NCBI RefSeq assembly: GCF_015709455.1
Contig: NZ_JADNQW010000005.1
Span: 4,174,001 to 4,238,000 of the forward strand
Reading direction: 5' to 3'
Origin: Methylosinus sp. H3A
GTDB taxonomy: Bacteria; Pseudomonadota; Alphaproteobacteria; Rhizobiales; Beijerinckiaceae
Length of the DNA: 64,000 nt
The notes under the pieces are model-generated. The model saw only the letters and a program-made list of their open reading frames with translations, was not told where the DNA came from and did no database searches. The position numbers were made by a program, and so were the translations under genes. This document shows, piece by piece, positions 11,087-19,725 of the stretch. Within the stretch, counting starts at the first letter, position 1, and each line of letters starts with the position of its first letter.

Positions 11087-11225
11087 CGATGCGGCCTCCC
11101 CCTTTGCGCCCCTGCCCCCGACGGCGTAGAAAACGCGCGAGCAGGACGCCGGTTCCGGCCGCCGCGCGCGCGACCCGCGGCTCCGAACGACGGCTCGAGC
11201 GAAGAATCTGTGGCTTGCTCATCAT

Positions 11226-11251
11226 TATGTATCGTTGTTACATAGCGTAAC
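11226..11251. promoter_or_regulatory. Nested inverted repeats upstream of the YkgJ-type gene
   Basis: Two overlapping perfect inverted repeats lie 25-50 bases before the start codon: TATGTA (11226-11231) with TACATA (11239-11244), and GTTAC (11237-11241) with GTAAC (11247-11251). The sequence is AT-richer than its surroundings and sits where a promoter with an operator (TetR- or GntR-like half-sites) would be expected. Confidence 0.4.
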
Positions 11252-11275
11252 CGAGCCACATAGCCGAGCGCGCCT

Positions 11276-12016
11276 ATGACCGACCCGACCTCCGAAGGCC
11301 CCTCCTCTTTCTTCAACGCAATGGCGCAGGCCTTCGACGCGACGATCCGCGAGCGCCGCGCCCGGCCGGAGTTCATCGGCGCGCTCTGCCTCCAGGCCTT
11401 CGACAGTTTCGAGGGCAATCTCGCCATTCAGACCGAAGGCGCGCCGGCCATCGCCTGCGCGGGCGATTGTCCCGCCTGCTGCGTGCTGCGCGTCGTCGCG
11501 ACGGCGCCGGAAGTGTTTCTCGTCGCGCGTTTCGTCACCGCCAATCAGCGCGCGCTGGCGCAACGCGGCGTCGATCTTCCGGGGCGCATAGCGGCGATCA
11601 ACGCCTTCGCCAATGGCTGCTCGGAGAGCGCGCGCATGTCCCTGCGCCAGCCCTGCCCCTATATAGAGGCGGGCCTTTGCCTGCTCTATCGGCTGCGGCC
11701 GCTCGCCTGCCGCGGCCACGCCTCCTATGACAAGAACGCCTGCCTCGCCGCGACGGCCGGCGCCGACGCCGACACCAGCATTTCGACGCCGCATCTCGTC
11801 GTGCGCAGCCTCGTGCAGAATGCGCTGATGTCGTCGCTGCGTTCCGCCGGACTCTCTTGGCGTCTCTACGAGCTCAACGGCGCGGTCGCTCTCGCTCTCA
11901 ATTCCGCCGAGGCCGAGAAGCGCTGGATCGAAGGCGATGATCCGCTGCTGCCCGCCGCTATTGCGGAGTTCGACGCCGCGGAGATCGGCGCGACATTCGA
12001 CACGCTTCGCATCTGA
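11276..12016 (+). CDS. YkgJ-type cysteine-cluster protein
   Basis: A 246-aa protein with the Cys arrangement C-x3-C-x2-CC (Cys61, 65, 68, 69 in ACAGDCPACCVLR), then CPYIEAGLCLLYRLRPLACRGHASYDKNAC further on. This matches the YkgJ / UPF0153 family thought to bind a zinc or Fe-S cluster. In many members the second half reads CPFLxxxxCxIYxxRPxxCR, as here. Function is not established; roles in metal handling or modification have been proposed for relatives. It is apparently monocistronic, with possible operator repeats upstream. Confidence 0.82.
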   Translation: MTDPTSEGPSSFFNAMAQAFDATIRERRARPEFIGALCLQAFDSFEGNLAIQTEGAPAIACAGDCPACCVLRVVATAPEVFLVARFVTANQRALAQRGVDLPGRIAAINAFANGCSESARMSLRQPCPYIEAGLCLLYRLRPLACRGHASYDKNACLAATAGADADTSISTPHLVVRSLVQNALMSSLRSAGLSWRLYELNGAVALALNSAEAEKRWIEGDDPLLPAAIAEFDAAEIGATFDTLRI

Positions 12017-12104
12017 GATCGAGCTCGCCGCAGCGCATTTGCCGTGCAGGGCCAGAATGTGGAATATGAGCGTCTTACGATAGGCGCACCCACTGGCTAC
12101 GCTC

Positions 12105-12635
12105 ATGCTCTCGGCCGTCATCCTCGCATTCGACACGCCGCCGGCGACAGGCGGGCGCGGCCGGGAATCGGCCGAGCGCGAGGCGATCGTGCGCACTCTG
12201 GCCTCGCTCGTGGACGCCTGTGTGGCCGGCCTCGTCGCCGACGCGGTTCTGGTCGGCCCGCCGGACTCCGGCCTCGGCGTCATCGCCGAGGAGGCCGGCT
12301 GCGGGCTTGTCGAAGCCGTCGACGCGCGTTCTGGCCTCGCCCGCGCGCTGCCCGCCATGCGCTATCCCGATGTTCTCGTTTTGCGCGCCGGCCATGCGCC
12401 CGAGCGCGGCTTCGTCGACGAATTGCGCGACGCCCTCGCCTATGGCGAGCGCGACCGCGCCATGGTGCTGCGCGCCGCGCCGAACTCGCTGCTGACACGC
12501 CTCGCGCCGCGGCTGGCGGAGCCCGTCGGCCTCGTCGCGCGCCGCGAGGATTTCGGCGCAGCCGGCGATCTGGCGACGCTCGCCAAAAAGCTGCGCGCGA
12601 TGGAGCTGACGACGAAAGCGCGACGCGCGATCTGA
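12105..12635 (+). CDS. Hypothetical protein, possible nucleotidyl/glycosyltransferase relative
   Basis: A 176-aa soluble protein. The first stretch (MLSAVILAFDTPPATGG ... EREAIVRTLASLVDACVAGLVADAVLVGPP) has the alternating beta/alpha pattern of MobA-like or GT-A nucleotide-dependent transferases, and YPDVLVLRAGHAPERGF occupies the place where those enzymes carry the metal-binding DxD. Here that motif is replaced, so it may be a degenerate, non-catalytic relative. The assignment is by pattern only. It is convergent with the S9 peptidase gene. Confidence 0.55.
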   Translation: MLSAVILAFDTPPATGGRGRESAEREAIVRTLASLVDACVAGLVADAVLVGPPDSGLGVIAEEAGCGLVEAVDARSGLARALPAMRYPDVLVLRAGHAPERGFVDELRDALAYGERDRAMVLRAAPNSLLTRLAPRLAEPVGLVARREDFGAAGDLATLAKKLRAMELTTKARRAI

Positions 12636-12652
12636 CACGGCGCGAGCCGCCG

Positions 12653-14560
12653 CTACGGCAGCGCGAGTTCCGACGCCCCCTTCTCTATGCGCAGACTGCT
12701 CTCCTTCAGCTCCTCCGCCCGCACCGGCTCGGCGCGGCCGCCGAGATGACGGGCGAGGAAATTCTCGGCGATGGCGTGGAAGGAGAGCGAGTTTTCCGGC
12801 CGCGCGAAACCATGGCCCTCGTTCGGATAGAGCAGATAGGCGACCGGAATCTTCTTGCTCTCGAGCGCCGCGACCATCTGCTCGGCTTCGGCCTGTTTCA
12901 CGCGCGGGTCATTGGCGCCCTGCGCGATCAGCAGCGGCTTGGCGAGACGGTCGGCGTGATAAAGGGGAGAACGCTCGCGCAGCAATGCGCGCCCCTCCTC
13001 CGTCGCCGGATCGCCGATCGCCTTCACGAGCTGCGCGCGAAACGATTCCCAATAGGGTGGGATCGTCGCGAGCAGCGTCTCGAGATTGGAGGGGCCGACG
13101 ATGTCGACGCCGCAAGCATAGAGCTGCGGATTACGCGTCAATCCGACGAGCGTGGCGTAGCCGCCATAGCTGCCGCCCATGATCGCGATGCGGCTCATAT
13201 CCGCGATCCCTTGTCGGATCGCCCAATCGACGGCGTCGAGAAGATCGTCGTCCATGCGCCGACCCCATTCGTGGTCGCCGGCGTTGACGAAGGCCTTGCC
13301 GAGGCCAGTGGAGCTACGAAAATTCACGCTGAGCACGGCGTAGCCGCGATTGGCGAGCCATTGATGTTGCGCGTCATAGCCGAAGGAGCCGCGACTCCAC
13401 GGCCCGCCGTGGACGAGCAGCACCATAGGCTGAGGGGCCTTCGCCTCGGCCGCTTTCGGCAGAGTGAGATAGCAGACGAGATCGAGCCCATCGCGCGATT
13501 TGATCGTGACCGGCCGCATCGGGCGCAGCGGCGCGCCCACGAGCTCCGGCCGCGCGCGATGCAGAATGCGCAGCGTCTTCGCGCGACGATCATAGAGATG
13601 ATCGACCGACGGACTCGTGTCGGAGGCCGCCGAGACGACCCACAACGAATCATCCTCCGTGCGGCTGGCGATTCCCCAATCGCCGATGTCACGCGCATTC
13701 AAAAAATCGATATCCGCGCGGATGCGATCGTCGAGCGCGAAATATTCGAGGCGCTCGCGCTCGACCCCGTAAGCCAGCGGCAGATAGCTTTCGCGATCGG
13801 TAATGACATGGCCGATATCGGCCTTGTCGCTCTCGGCGACGAGCGTCGTCGCGCCGGAGGCGAGATCGACGCGAACGAGCGCCGCCTTGTCGCGATTCCG
13901 CGAGTCGCGCAGGAACAAAGTCTTCGCCTCGGCGTCCAGATGCAGCGGCGATGAGGAGCGCGCATCCGCCGCATCGAAAACGATCCAGGGCGCCCAGGCG
14001 CCGCCCTCGGAACGCAGAATCTCGCTGCGTCCGTCCGGCGTGTTCCGCAGGGCGAGACGGGGCCGGTATTCGTCATCGAGGATGAAGCCGGCGTATCCCG
14101 GATTCTCCTGCACGAGCGATAATTCGCCGGTCGCGAGCGTGACGGCGTAGACGTCGTGGAAACGCTTGTCGCGGCGATTGACGCTGAGAATGACGCGGTC
14201 GCGGATCTTGCGGCTGATCTTGCCGATGCGCGCGGCGACGCCGTCGAAGGGCGTGAGATCGCGCGCCTCGCCGCCCTCGGCGTCGACGACAAAGACGTGG
14301 AAATTCTCGTTGCCGCCTTCGTCCTGCATATAGAGCAGGCTGCGGCCGTCATAGGCCCAGGAGAATATCCGCACGCCGCGCTTGCGATCCTTGGTGACGG
14401 CGCGCGCTGCGTCGAGGCCCTCGAGCGGCGCGACGAAAATATTGAGCACGCCCTCGTCCGGCTGCAGCCAGGCGAGCAGCCGCCCGTCGGGACTGAGCCG
14501 CGCCGCCGCCTTTTTCGGATTGCCGAACAGATGCGCGCGGGGAATGAGCTCGTCCGCCAT
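12653..14560 (-). CDS. S9 family prolyl oligopeptidase-type peptidase
   Basis: A 635-aa serine peptidase. An N-terminal beta-propeller (about 20-340) with WD40-like blades (ARLSPDGRLLAWLQ, IFSWAYDGRSLLYMQDEGG) precedes an alpha/beta-hydrolase domain with oxyanion stretch LLVHGGPW, nucleophile GGSYGG (Ser464), Asp in QGANDPRV (near 547) and His in NEGHGF (near 579). This matches the acylaminoacyl-peptidase/dipeptidyl-peptidase branch. There is no signal peptide, so a cytosolic role in turning over short or acylated peptides is likely. Start ATG 14560; the next gene upstream on this strand ends 54 bases away. Confidence 0.92.
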   Translation of the reverse strand: MADELIPRAHLFGNPKKAAARLSPDGRLLAWLQPDEGVLNIFVAPLEGLDAARAVTKDRKRGVRIFSWAYDGRSLLYMQDEGGNENFHVFVVDAEGGEARDLTPFDGVAARIGKISRKIRDRVILSVNRRDKRFHDVYAVTLATGELSLVQENPGYAGFILDDEYRPRLALRNTPDGRSEILRSEGGAWAPWIVFDAADARSSSPLHLDAEAKTLFLRDSRNRDKAALVRVDLASGATTLVAESDKADIGHVITDRESYLPLAYGVERERLEYFALDDRIRADIDFLNARDIGDWGIASRTEDDSLWVVSAASDTSPSVDHLYDRRAKTLRILHRARPELVGAPLRPMRPVTIKSRDGLDLVCYLTLPKAAEAKAPQPMVLLVHGGPWSRGSFGYDAQHQWLANRGYAVLSVNFRSSTGLGKAFVNAGDHEWGRRMDDDLLDAVDWAIRQGIADMSRIAIMGGSYGGYATLVGLTRNPQLYACGVDIVGPSNLETLLATIPPYWESFRAQLVKAIGDPATEEGRALLRERSPLYHADRLAKPLLIAQGANDPRVKQAEAEQMVAALESKKIPVAYLLYPNEGHGFARPENSLSFHAIAENFLARHLGGRAEPVRAEELKESSLRIEKGASELALP

Positions 14561-14614
14561 GAGATTTTCCGCAATTGGAATGAACGCTCGACCGACCCCA
14601 GTCGTGCCAAAAAT

Positions 14615-15529
14615 TCAGCGCTGCGCCGAAAACGTATTGCAGGCGTCGATCTTGCCGGTCTGGAGCCCGCGCTGGAACCACTGGACGCGCTGCGCCGAGG
14701 AGCCATGGGTGAAGCTGTCCGGAACGGCGTAGCCCTGACCGGCCTGCTGGAGTCGGTCGTCGCCGATCGCCTGCGCGGTGTTGATCGCCTTCTCTATGTC
14801 GCCCTTCTCGAGAATCTTCCAATTCTGATCGGCATGCGCCGCCCAGACGCCGGCGAGGCAATCGGCCATCAGCTCGACGCGGACCGAGAGATTATTGGAC
14901 TCCGAGCGGCTCGACGCCATCTGCTGTGCGCGCTGGACCTTGGGCAGAATGCCGAGCAGATTTTCGATGTGATGGCCCATCTCATGGGAGATCACATAGG
15001 CGTAGGCGAAATCGCCGCCGCCGCCGAAGCGTCGATCCATGTCGCGGAAAAACGATGTGTCGAGATAGATTTTCCGGTCGATCGGGCAATAGAAAGGCCC
15101 CATGGCCGATTGCGCGCGCCCGCAGGCCGAGCCGGTGACGCCGTTGAACAGCACGAGCCGCGCCGGATCGAAGCGAATCCCCTTCTGCTCCGGCAAAATC
15201 TGCGACCACACGCGCTCATTGCCGGCGAGCACGGCGGAAATGAACTGTCCCTGGCGATCGGCCGGCGCGCCGGTCGGCGCCTGACGCGTCGGCCGGTCGA
15301 GGCGCTGCTGCGCCACCTGCCCGCCGCCGCGCATATTGCTGAACACTTCCGCGCCGCCGATGAGCAGCGCGGGATTTATGCCGAGCGCATAGGCGATCAC
15401 CCCGAGAATGACGATCGTGCCGAGCCCGAGCCCGCCGCCGCCTCCGAAGCTCGGCCCGGCGCCGGCGTCGGCAGTCTCCTGGCGACGATCCTCTATATTG
15501 TCGGACTGGCCGAGCTGATCCCATCTCAT
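14615..15529 (-). CDS. Neutral zinc metallopeptidase, YpfJ type
   Basis: A 304-aa membrane-anchored protein of the Zn_peptidase (YpfJ/KPN_02809) family. A Gly-rich segment and one transmembrane helix (GLGTIVILGVIAYALGINPALL, about 34-55) come first. The body then carries CGRAQSAMGPFYCP, YLDTSFF and the metal site HEMGH (182-186). Substrates are unknown for the whole family. Its ATG overlaps the stop of the upstream YmdB gene (ATGA), so the two are probably translationally coupled. Confidence 0.9.
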   Translation of the reverse strand: MRWDQLGQSDNIEDRRQETADAGAGPSFGGGGGLGLGTIVILGVIAYALGINPALLIGGAEVFSNMRGGGQVAQQRLDRPTRQAPTGAPADRQGQFISAVLAGNERVWSQILPEQKGIRFDPARLVLFNGVTGSACGRAQSAMGPFYCPIDRKIYLDTSFFRDMDRRFGGGGDFAYAYVISHEMGHHIENLLGILPKVQRAQQMASSRSESNNLSVRVELMADCLAGVWAAHADQNWKILEKGDIEKAINTAQAIGDDRLQQAGQGYAVPDSFTHGSSAQRVQWFQRGLQTGKIDACNTFSAQR

Positions 15530-16398
15530 CGCCTTGGCGCTCCGATCGCTTCGACGAGCCCCGCGCGGGTCTCGTCCTCCACCTGCCAGAAGTCCGGCTT
15601 GGCCTGCGCCAGCCGGCCGCCGATCCGCACCGGGGCGATGCGCCGCGCGAGGCCGTCGGCCGAAAGCTCCACCGCGACGCCGCAGAGCGTCGCCTCGCCC
15701 TGGGCTGGCTCGAAGCGGGCGCCCGGCGTTTTGCGGGTGAAGCGGCGCAGCGGCTCCTCCTTCTCCATGCCGATGACCGAATCATAGTCTCCGGTCATGC
15801 CGGCGTCGGTCATATAGGCCGTGCCATGGGGCAAGATATGCCCGTCCGCCGTCGGCACATGCGTATGTGTGCCCACCACCAGAGAGGCGCGTCCGTCGAC
15901 GAAATGGCCCATCGCCATTTTCTCGCTGGACGTTTCGGCATGTATGTCGACGATGAGCGCGTCGCAAGCCATGCCCAGCGGACAGGCGCCCACCTCGCGC
16001 TCGATTGCCGCGAAAGGATCGTCGAGCGCATCCATGAAGACGCGGCCCTGCACATTGACCACCAGCACCTGGCGGCCGTTCTCGGCCGTGTAGAGATTGG
16101 CCCCGCGGCCGGGCGTGCCGGGCGGATAATTCACCGGGCGCAACAGCCGCGGCTGGCGCTCGATGAAGACGAGCGCCTCGCGCTGATCGAAGACGTGATT
16201 GCCGGTCGTCACGCAATCGGCGCCGGCGGCGAGGATTTCGTCGCAAATGGCCTCGGTTATGCCGAAGCCTCCGGCGGCGTTCTCGCCATTGACGACGATG
16301 AAATCGAGCCCCCAGCGACGGCGCAGCTCCGGCAGCCGCTCCTGTATGGCCTTGCGCCCGGCCCGCCCCACCACATCGCCGATGAAGAGGAGGCGCAT
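15526..16398 (-). CDS. TIGR00282-family metallophosphoesterase (YmdB-like)
   Basis: A 290-aa protein with the dimetal phosphoesterase motifs in order: GDVVGRAG (Asp8), VNGENAAGG, TTGNHVFD, VDIHAETSSEK, GTHTHVPTAD, and DAGMTGDYDSVIG near residue 200. YmdB relatives hydrolyse 2',3'- or 3',5'-cyclic nucleotides and influence motility/biofilm decisions in Bacillus; the role in alphaproteobacteria is not settled. ATG 16398 is used because the conserved MRLLFIGD begins there; the frame stays open to 16770 but that part is not family-like. It is first in a two-gene unit with the zinc metallopeptidase. Confidence 0.9.
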   Translation of the reverse strand: MRLLFIGDVVGRAGRKAIQERLPELRRRWGLDFIVVNGENAAGGFGITEAICDEILAAGADCVTTGNHVFDQREALVFIERQPRLLRPVNYPPGTPGRGANLYTAENGRQVLVVNVQGRVFMDALDDPFAAIEREVGACPLGMACDALIVDIHAETSSEKMAMGHFVDGRASLVVGTHTHVPTADGHILPHGTAYMTDAGMTGDYDSVIGMEKEEPLRRFTRKTPGARFEPAQGEATLCGVAVELSADGLARRIAPVRIGGRLAQAKPDFWQVEDETRAGLVEAIGAPRR

Positions 16399-16520
16399 TC
16401 CGCGCTCGCTCGGCGAATGATCGGGGGAATGGGGCATCTTGCGCTCATGGGACGGGAGGAAAGCTCCGCTGTTCCATATAGCGCAATGGGGCGAGGAGCA
16501 ATTTTCCGCGGGGGTCGACG

Positions 16521-17282
16521 CTACCAGTCCAGTCGCCCGGCAGGCCCCCAAAAGCCGCCGCTCGGCGGCGCCGGGTCCAGCGTCGCGAGACGCACGGCGA
16601 CTTCGGCGCCCTCCGCCGGCGTCACCCCGCCCGCGCGATAGCCATTGAGCGCGGTCGCCACCTGCCCCGGCGAGGTCGCATAGACTTTGACCGAGGTTTC
16701 CCTCAAATGCTTGGCGTATTCCAGCGTGATCGAATTCAGCGCCGCTTTCGAGCTGTTGTAGGCGAGCCAATTGAGCTTCACCAATGGCGGCTCCATGCGC
16801 GCCGTCATGCTGTGCGAGCCGAGCGCGGCCGATTGATTTATGATGCGGCCATCGTCCGACTTCATGAGCAACGGCAGAAACGCGTTCGTCACCGTGGCCA
16901 CGCCGAAGACATTCGTCTCATAGGTCTCGCGAAAATCCTGCAATGTCGTTTCCGTCGGGCGCTTGTGCTGGTCCCTGGCGACGCCCGCATTGTTGATCAG
17001 CACGTCCAGCCGGCCGATCTCGCCGGCGAGCCGAGCGGCGGCTTGCGAGACGCCAGCGGAATCGGTGACGTCCAGCGCGAGCGCGACGACATCCCCTCCC
17101 CCGGAGCCGAGCTCCTCGGCGACGCGAAGGCCGCGCTCGACATCGCGCGCGCCGATGACGACCTTCAGCCCCTTAGCGGCAAGCTGGCGGGCGATTTCGA
17201 GCCCCATGCCGGCGGTGGCTCCGGTTATAAGAGCGACACGGGCGGTATCGCCCTTTCGATCGGCGAAATTGACGACGGACAT
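16521..17282 (-). CDS. SDR family NAD(P)-dependent oxidoreductase
   Basis: A 253-aa classical short-chain dehydrogenase: TGATAGMG (cofactor loop), NNAGVA, catalytic Ser in NQSAALGSHS and the YNSSK Tyr/Lys pair, with a C-terminal substrate lid ending FWGPAGRLDW. The Arg in GARD after beta-2 suggests NADP(H) preference. ATG 17282 has GGAG 5 bases upstream. It is divergent from a marR gene with two copies of a palindrome between them, so it is probably the target of that regulator, perhaps detoxifying an aldehyde, ketone or quinone (inference). Confidence 0.9.
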   Translation of the reverse strand: MSVVNFADRKGDTARVALITGATAGMGLEIARQLAAKGLKVVIGARDVERGLRVAEELGSGGGDVVALALDVTDSAGVSQAAARLAGEIGRLDVLINNAGVARDQHKRPTETTLQDFRETYETNVFGVATVTNAFLPLLMKSDDGRIINQSAALGSHSMTARMEPPLVKLNWLAYNSSKAALNSITLEYAKHLRETSVKVYATSPGQVATALNGYRAGGVTPAEGAEVAVRLATLDPAPPSGGFWGPAGRLDW

Positions 17283-17312
17283 GAGCGCTCCGATGGCTTC
17301 GGCGAGATCCCC

Positions 17313-17333
17313 ATATACAAGGAACCTTATATA
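17313..17333. promoter_or_regulatory. MarR operator candidate 1
   Basis: Imperfect palindrome centred on AAGG-AA-CCTT, flanked by TATAC and ATATA. It lies 31 bases upstream of the SDR start and is one of two copies in this divergent promoter region. MarR-family proteins bind such pseudo-palindromes of 16-20 bases as dimers. Confidence 0.65.
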
Positions 17334-17347
17334 TTGATCCGCGCATC

Positions 17348-17367
17348 TATGCAAGGAGCCTTATATG
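17348..17367. promoter_or_regulatory. MarR operator candidate 2, overlapping marR ribosome site
   Basis: Second copy: CAAGGAGCCTTATAT (17352-17366) differs from the first copy at one base of fifteen. It covers the Shine-Dalgarno AAGGAG of the marR gene, so binding here could give tight autorepression. The two copies are 34 bases apart. Confidence 0.65.
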
Positions 17368-17799
17368 CTCGATGACCGTTTGAGGCTGGCGGCGCTCGGT
17401 CTGAAACGCGCGCAAATCGCCAAGAGCGCCGCTTTCGATCGATGTCTGGCGAATGTCGGCCTGACGATGGCGCTCTGGGTCGTCCTCGAGCGAATTCGCG
17501 CCAGTCCGGCCCTATCCACCCACGCGCTCGCGAAAGCGAGCATGATGACCGATCAATCCGTCGGCGAGCTGGTGAGCAAATTGGCGAAACGCAGTCTCGT
17601 CGAGCGCGTGAGTGGACCCGGCCGCGCGATCCGCCACCATCTGACGGATTCGGGAAGAGAGCTGCTCGAACGCGCGGCGCCTCTGCTGGCCGAAGCCTTG
17701 CGAAGCGCCTTTTCCGAGCTGAGCGCGGCCGAGATCGAGCAGCTGATCCGGCTGCTCGACAAAATCGCGCCGTCGAAAAGCCCCGACGCCGCGCCATGA
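17365..17799 (+). CDS. MarR family transcriptional regulator
   Basis: A 144-aa winged-helix regulator. The recognition helix region MTDQSVGELVSKLAKRSLVERV and the wing GPGRAIRHHLTDSGRELLERA are typical of MarR proteins, and the C-terminal helix (SAAEIEQLIRLLDKIA) would dimerise. The ribosome site AAGGAG ends 6 bases before the ATG. It is divergent from the SDR gene and flanked by two palindromes, the usual layout for a small-molecule-responsive repressor controlling itself and its neighbour. Confidence 0.88.
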   Translation: MLDDRLRLAALGLKRAQIAKSAAFDRCLANVGLTMALWVVLERIRASPALSTHALAKASMMTDQSVGELVSKLAKRSLVERVSGPGRAIRHHLTDSGRELLERAAPLLAEALRSAFSELSAAEIEQLIRLLDKIAPSKSPDAAP

Positions 17800-17875
17800 A
17801 GCACCAACTCGCGGCTTCATCCGCGGGCCCGGCTGATATAAGATGCGCTTTCCGAACCGGAGCGCCGCGCCCCCC

Positions 17876-19078
17876 ATGTTCCATATCGCCGAGCTTCGCG
17901 GGCGCGAGCCTTTCGATCCCAATAAGGCGCCCGATGGCCCCTTCGTCGTCTTCGAGGACGGACGAAACGGCGCCGCTCTGCTCTTCGACGAGCCGGAGGA
18001 GATCATCCGCGCCGACACGGCGGCGGAAGTTCCGCAGGCTTTCGCGCGCATGGAGGCGGCGACGCGGCGCGGGCTCTTTCTCGCGGGCTACGCCGGCTAT
18101 GAGCTCGGCTATGCGCTGGAGGCGAAATTCGCGAGCGGCCCGCTGCCGCAGGCGCGCACGCCGCTGCTGCTCTTCGGCGCCTTCCGCGCGCCGCGCCAAT
18201 ATGAATGGCGCAACGCCGCATCGCTGGCTACCGAGACGGCGCCGGTCGAGATCGCGCTGACCCCGGCCTGGAGCCTCGCCGACTATACCGAGCGCTTCGA
18301 CAAATGCCGCGAATTCATTTTTGCGGGCGATGTCTATCAGATCAATCTGACCTTCCCGCTCCATGGCCGCTACGAGGGCGAGGCGACGGCGCTCTATCGC
18401 GCATTGCGCAAGCGCCAGCCGGTCGCCTATGGCGGCGTCGTCGCGCTCGGCGAGGAGAGGATCGTCTCGCTCTCGCCCGAGGTCTTCTTCGACGTCTGCG
18501 AAGGCGCGATTCGCGCCCGGCCGATGAAGGGAACCGCGCGACGCGGCTTCATGCCGAGCGAGGATATGGCGCGCGCCGCCCTGCTGACGCAGGACGAGAA
18601 ATCCCGCGCCGAAAATCTGATGATCGTCGATCTGCTGCGCAATGATCTCTCGCGCCTCTCGGAGGTCGGCTCGGTGCGCGTGACCGATCTCTTCACCGTC
18701 GAGACCTATCCGACCTTGCATCAGATGACCTCCGGCATAGAGGCGAAGCTGCGCGACGGCGTGACGCTCTCCGATCTCTTCGCCGGGCTCTTTCCCTGCG
18801 GCTCTGTGACCGGCGCGCCGAAGATTCGCGCGATGGAAATTATCCGCGATCTCGAATGCGCCGCCCGCGGCGTCTATTGCGGCTCGCTCGGCCTCATCGC
18901 GCCCGACGGGGCGATCCGATTCAATGTGGCGATCCGCACGCTCACCCTTTTCCCGGATGGGGAGCTCGTCTGCAACGTCGGCTCTGCGGTTGTCGCCGAT
19001 TCGCGGGCGCGCGAGGAATATGAAGAATGTCTGATCAAGGCGAAATTCCTGACCGGAGCGCTGACGAATTCGGCCTGA
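17876..19078 (+). CDS. pabB: Aminodeoxychorismate synthase component I
   Basis: A 400-aa chorismate-binding enzyme that aminates chorismate to 4-amino-4-deoxychorismate for folate. Key family stretches: GDVYQINLTFPL, PVAYGGVVALGEERIVSLSPEVFF, PMKGTARRG (active-site Lys), NLMIVDLLRNDLSRLSEVGSV, TYPTLHQMTS and PCGSVTGAPKIRAMEII. The PabB-specific features separate it from anthranilate synthase TrpE. ATG 17876 (MFHIAELRG) is chosen; ATG 17843 would add 11 residues but has no ribosome site. It overlaps pabC by 52 bases. The glutaminase partner PabA is not in the window. Confidence 0.9.
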   Translation: MFHIAELRGREPFDPNKAPDGPFVVFEDGRNGAALLFDEPEEIIRADTAAEVPQAFARMEAATRRGLFLAGYAGYELGYALEAKFASGPLPQARTPLLLFGAFRAPRQYEWRNAASLATETAPVEIALTPAWSLADYTERFDKCREFIFAGDVYQINLTFPLHGRYEGEATALYRALRKRQPVAYGGVVALGEERIVSLSPEVFFDVCEGAIRARPMKGTARRGFMPSEDMARAALLTQDEKSRAENLMIVDLLRNDLSRLSEVGSVRVTDLFTVETYPTLHQMTSGIEAKLRDGVTLSDLFAGLFPCGSVTGAPKIRAMEIIRDLECAARGVYCGSLGLIAPDGAIRFNVAIRTLTLFPDGELVCNVGSAVVADSRAREEYEECLIKAKFLTGALTNSA

Positions 19079-19725
19079 TCGAAACGCTGCTGTGGACCGA
19101 GAGCGGCGGTTTTCTCTATCTCGACGAACATATCGCGCGGCTCTCGGCCTCGGCGCGCGCGCTCGGATTCGTTCACAGCGACGAGGCCTTTCTCGCGGCG
19201 TTGAACGAGGAGGTCGCCGACCCGCTCGATGACCGTCTGCGCGTGCGCTATGCGCTCGGCCACGACGGCCGCTTCGAGGCGAGCTCGCTGCCGATCGACG
19301 CCATCGAGCCGGACACGGTCTGGCGCGTCGCCATCGCCGAGGCGCGCTTCGAATCGGATGATCCGATGCTGCGCCACAAGACGACACGGCGCGAGCTCTA
19401 TGAGCGCGAGCTGGCCGAAGCGGCGATGCGCTGCCGCGCCGACGAGGTGCTGTTTCGCAACGAGCGCGACGAAGTCTGCGAGGGCGCGCGCACAAATGTG
19501 TTCCTTTCGCGCGACGGCGTGCTGCTGACGCCGCCGCTCTCCAGCGGGCTCTTGCCGGGAACATTGCGCGCGCATCTTCTCGCCAGCGGCGAGGCGCGCG
19601 AGAGCCTGCTGCGGCTCGAGGATTTTTCCGGCGACGCGGAATTCTATTTCGGCAATTCCGTGCGCGGGCTCGTTCGCGCGGCTCTGATCGTCGAGGATAA
19701 GATCGTCGAGGAAACGCAGGCGTGA
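19027..19725 (+). CDS. pabC: Class IV aminotransferase, probable aminodeoxychorismate lyase
   Basis: A 232-aa PLP fold-type IV protein. The probable Schiff-base lysine is Lys118 in LRHKTTRRELYE, and the glutamate/ARTNVF stretch (VCEGARTNVFLSRDG) binds the cofactor. Its place immediately after and overlapping pabB supports 4-amino-4-deoxychorismate lyase, which releases pyruvate to give p-aminobenzoate, rather than a branched-chain or D-amino-acid aminotransferase. Its C-terminus overlaps the GNAT start by 4 bases (GTGA). Confidence 0.82.
   Translation: MSDQGEIPDRSADEFGLIETLLWTESGGFLYLDEHIARLSASARALGFVHSDEAFLAALNEEVADPLDDRLRVRYALGHDGRFEASSLPIDAIEPDTVWRVAIAEARFESDDPMLRHKTTRRELYERELAEAAMRCRADEVLFRNERDEVCEGARTNVFLSRDGVLLTPPLSSGLLPGTLRAHLLASGEARESLLRLEDFSGDAEFYFGNSVRGLVRAALIVEDKIVEETQA

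Noticed and set aside
12044..13954. 636-codon plus-strand frame over the S9 peptidase gene
   Set aside because: Arginine-rich low-complexity translation antisense to a complete peptidase with intact catalytic motifs.
16399..16770. N-terminal extension of the YmdB-like protein
   Set aside because: The frame is open but the conserved family sequence begins at MRLLFIGD; the extension overlaps the 3' end of the SDR gene.
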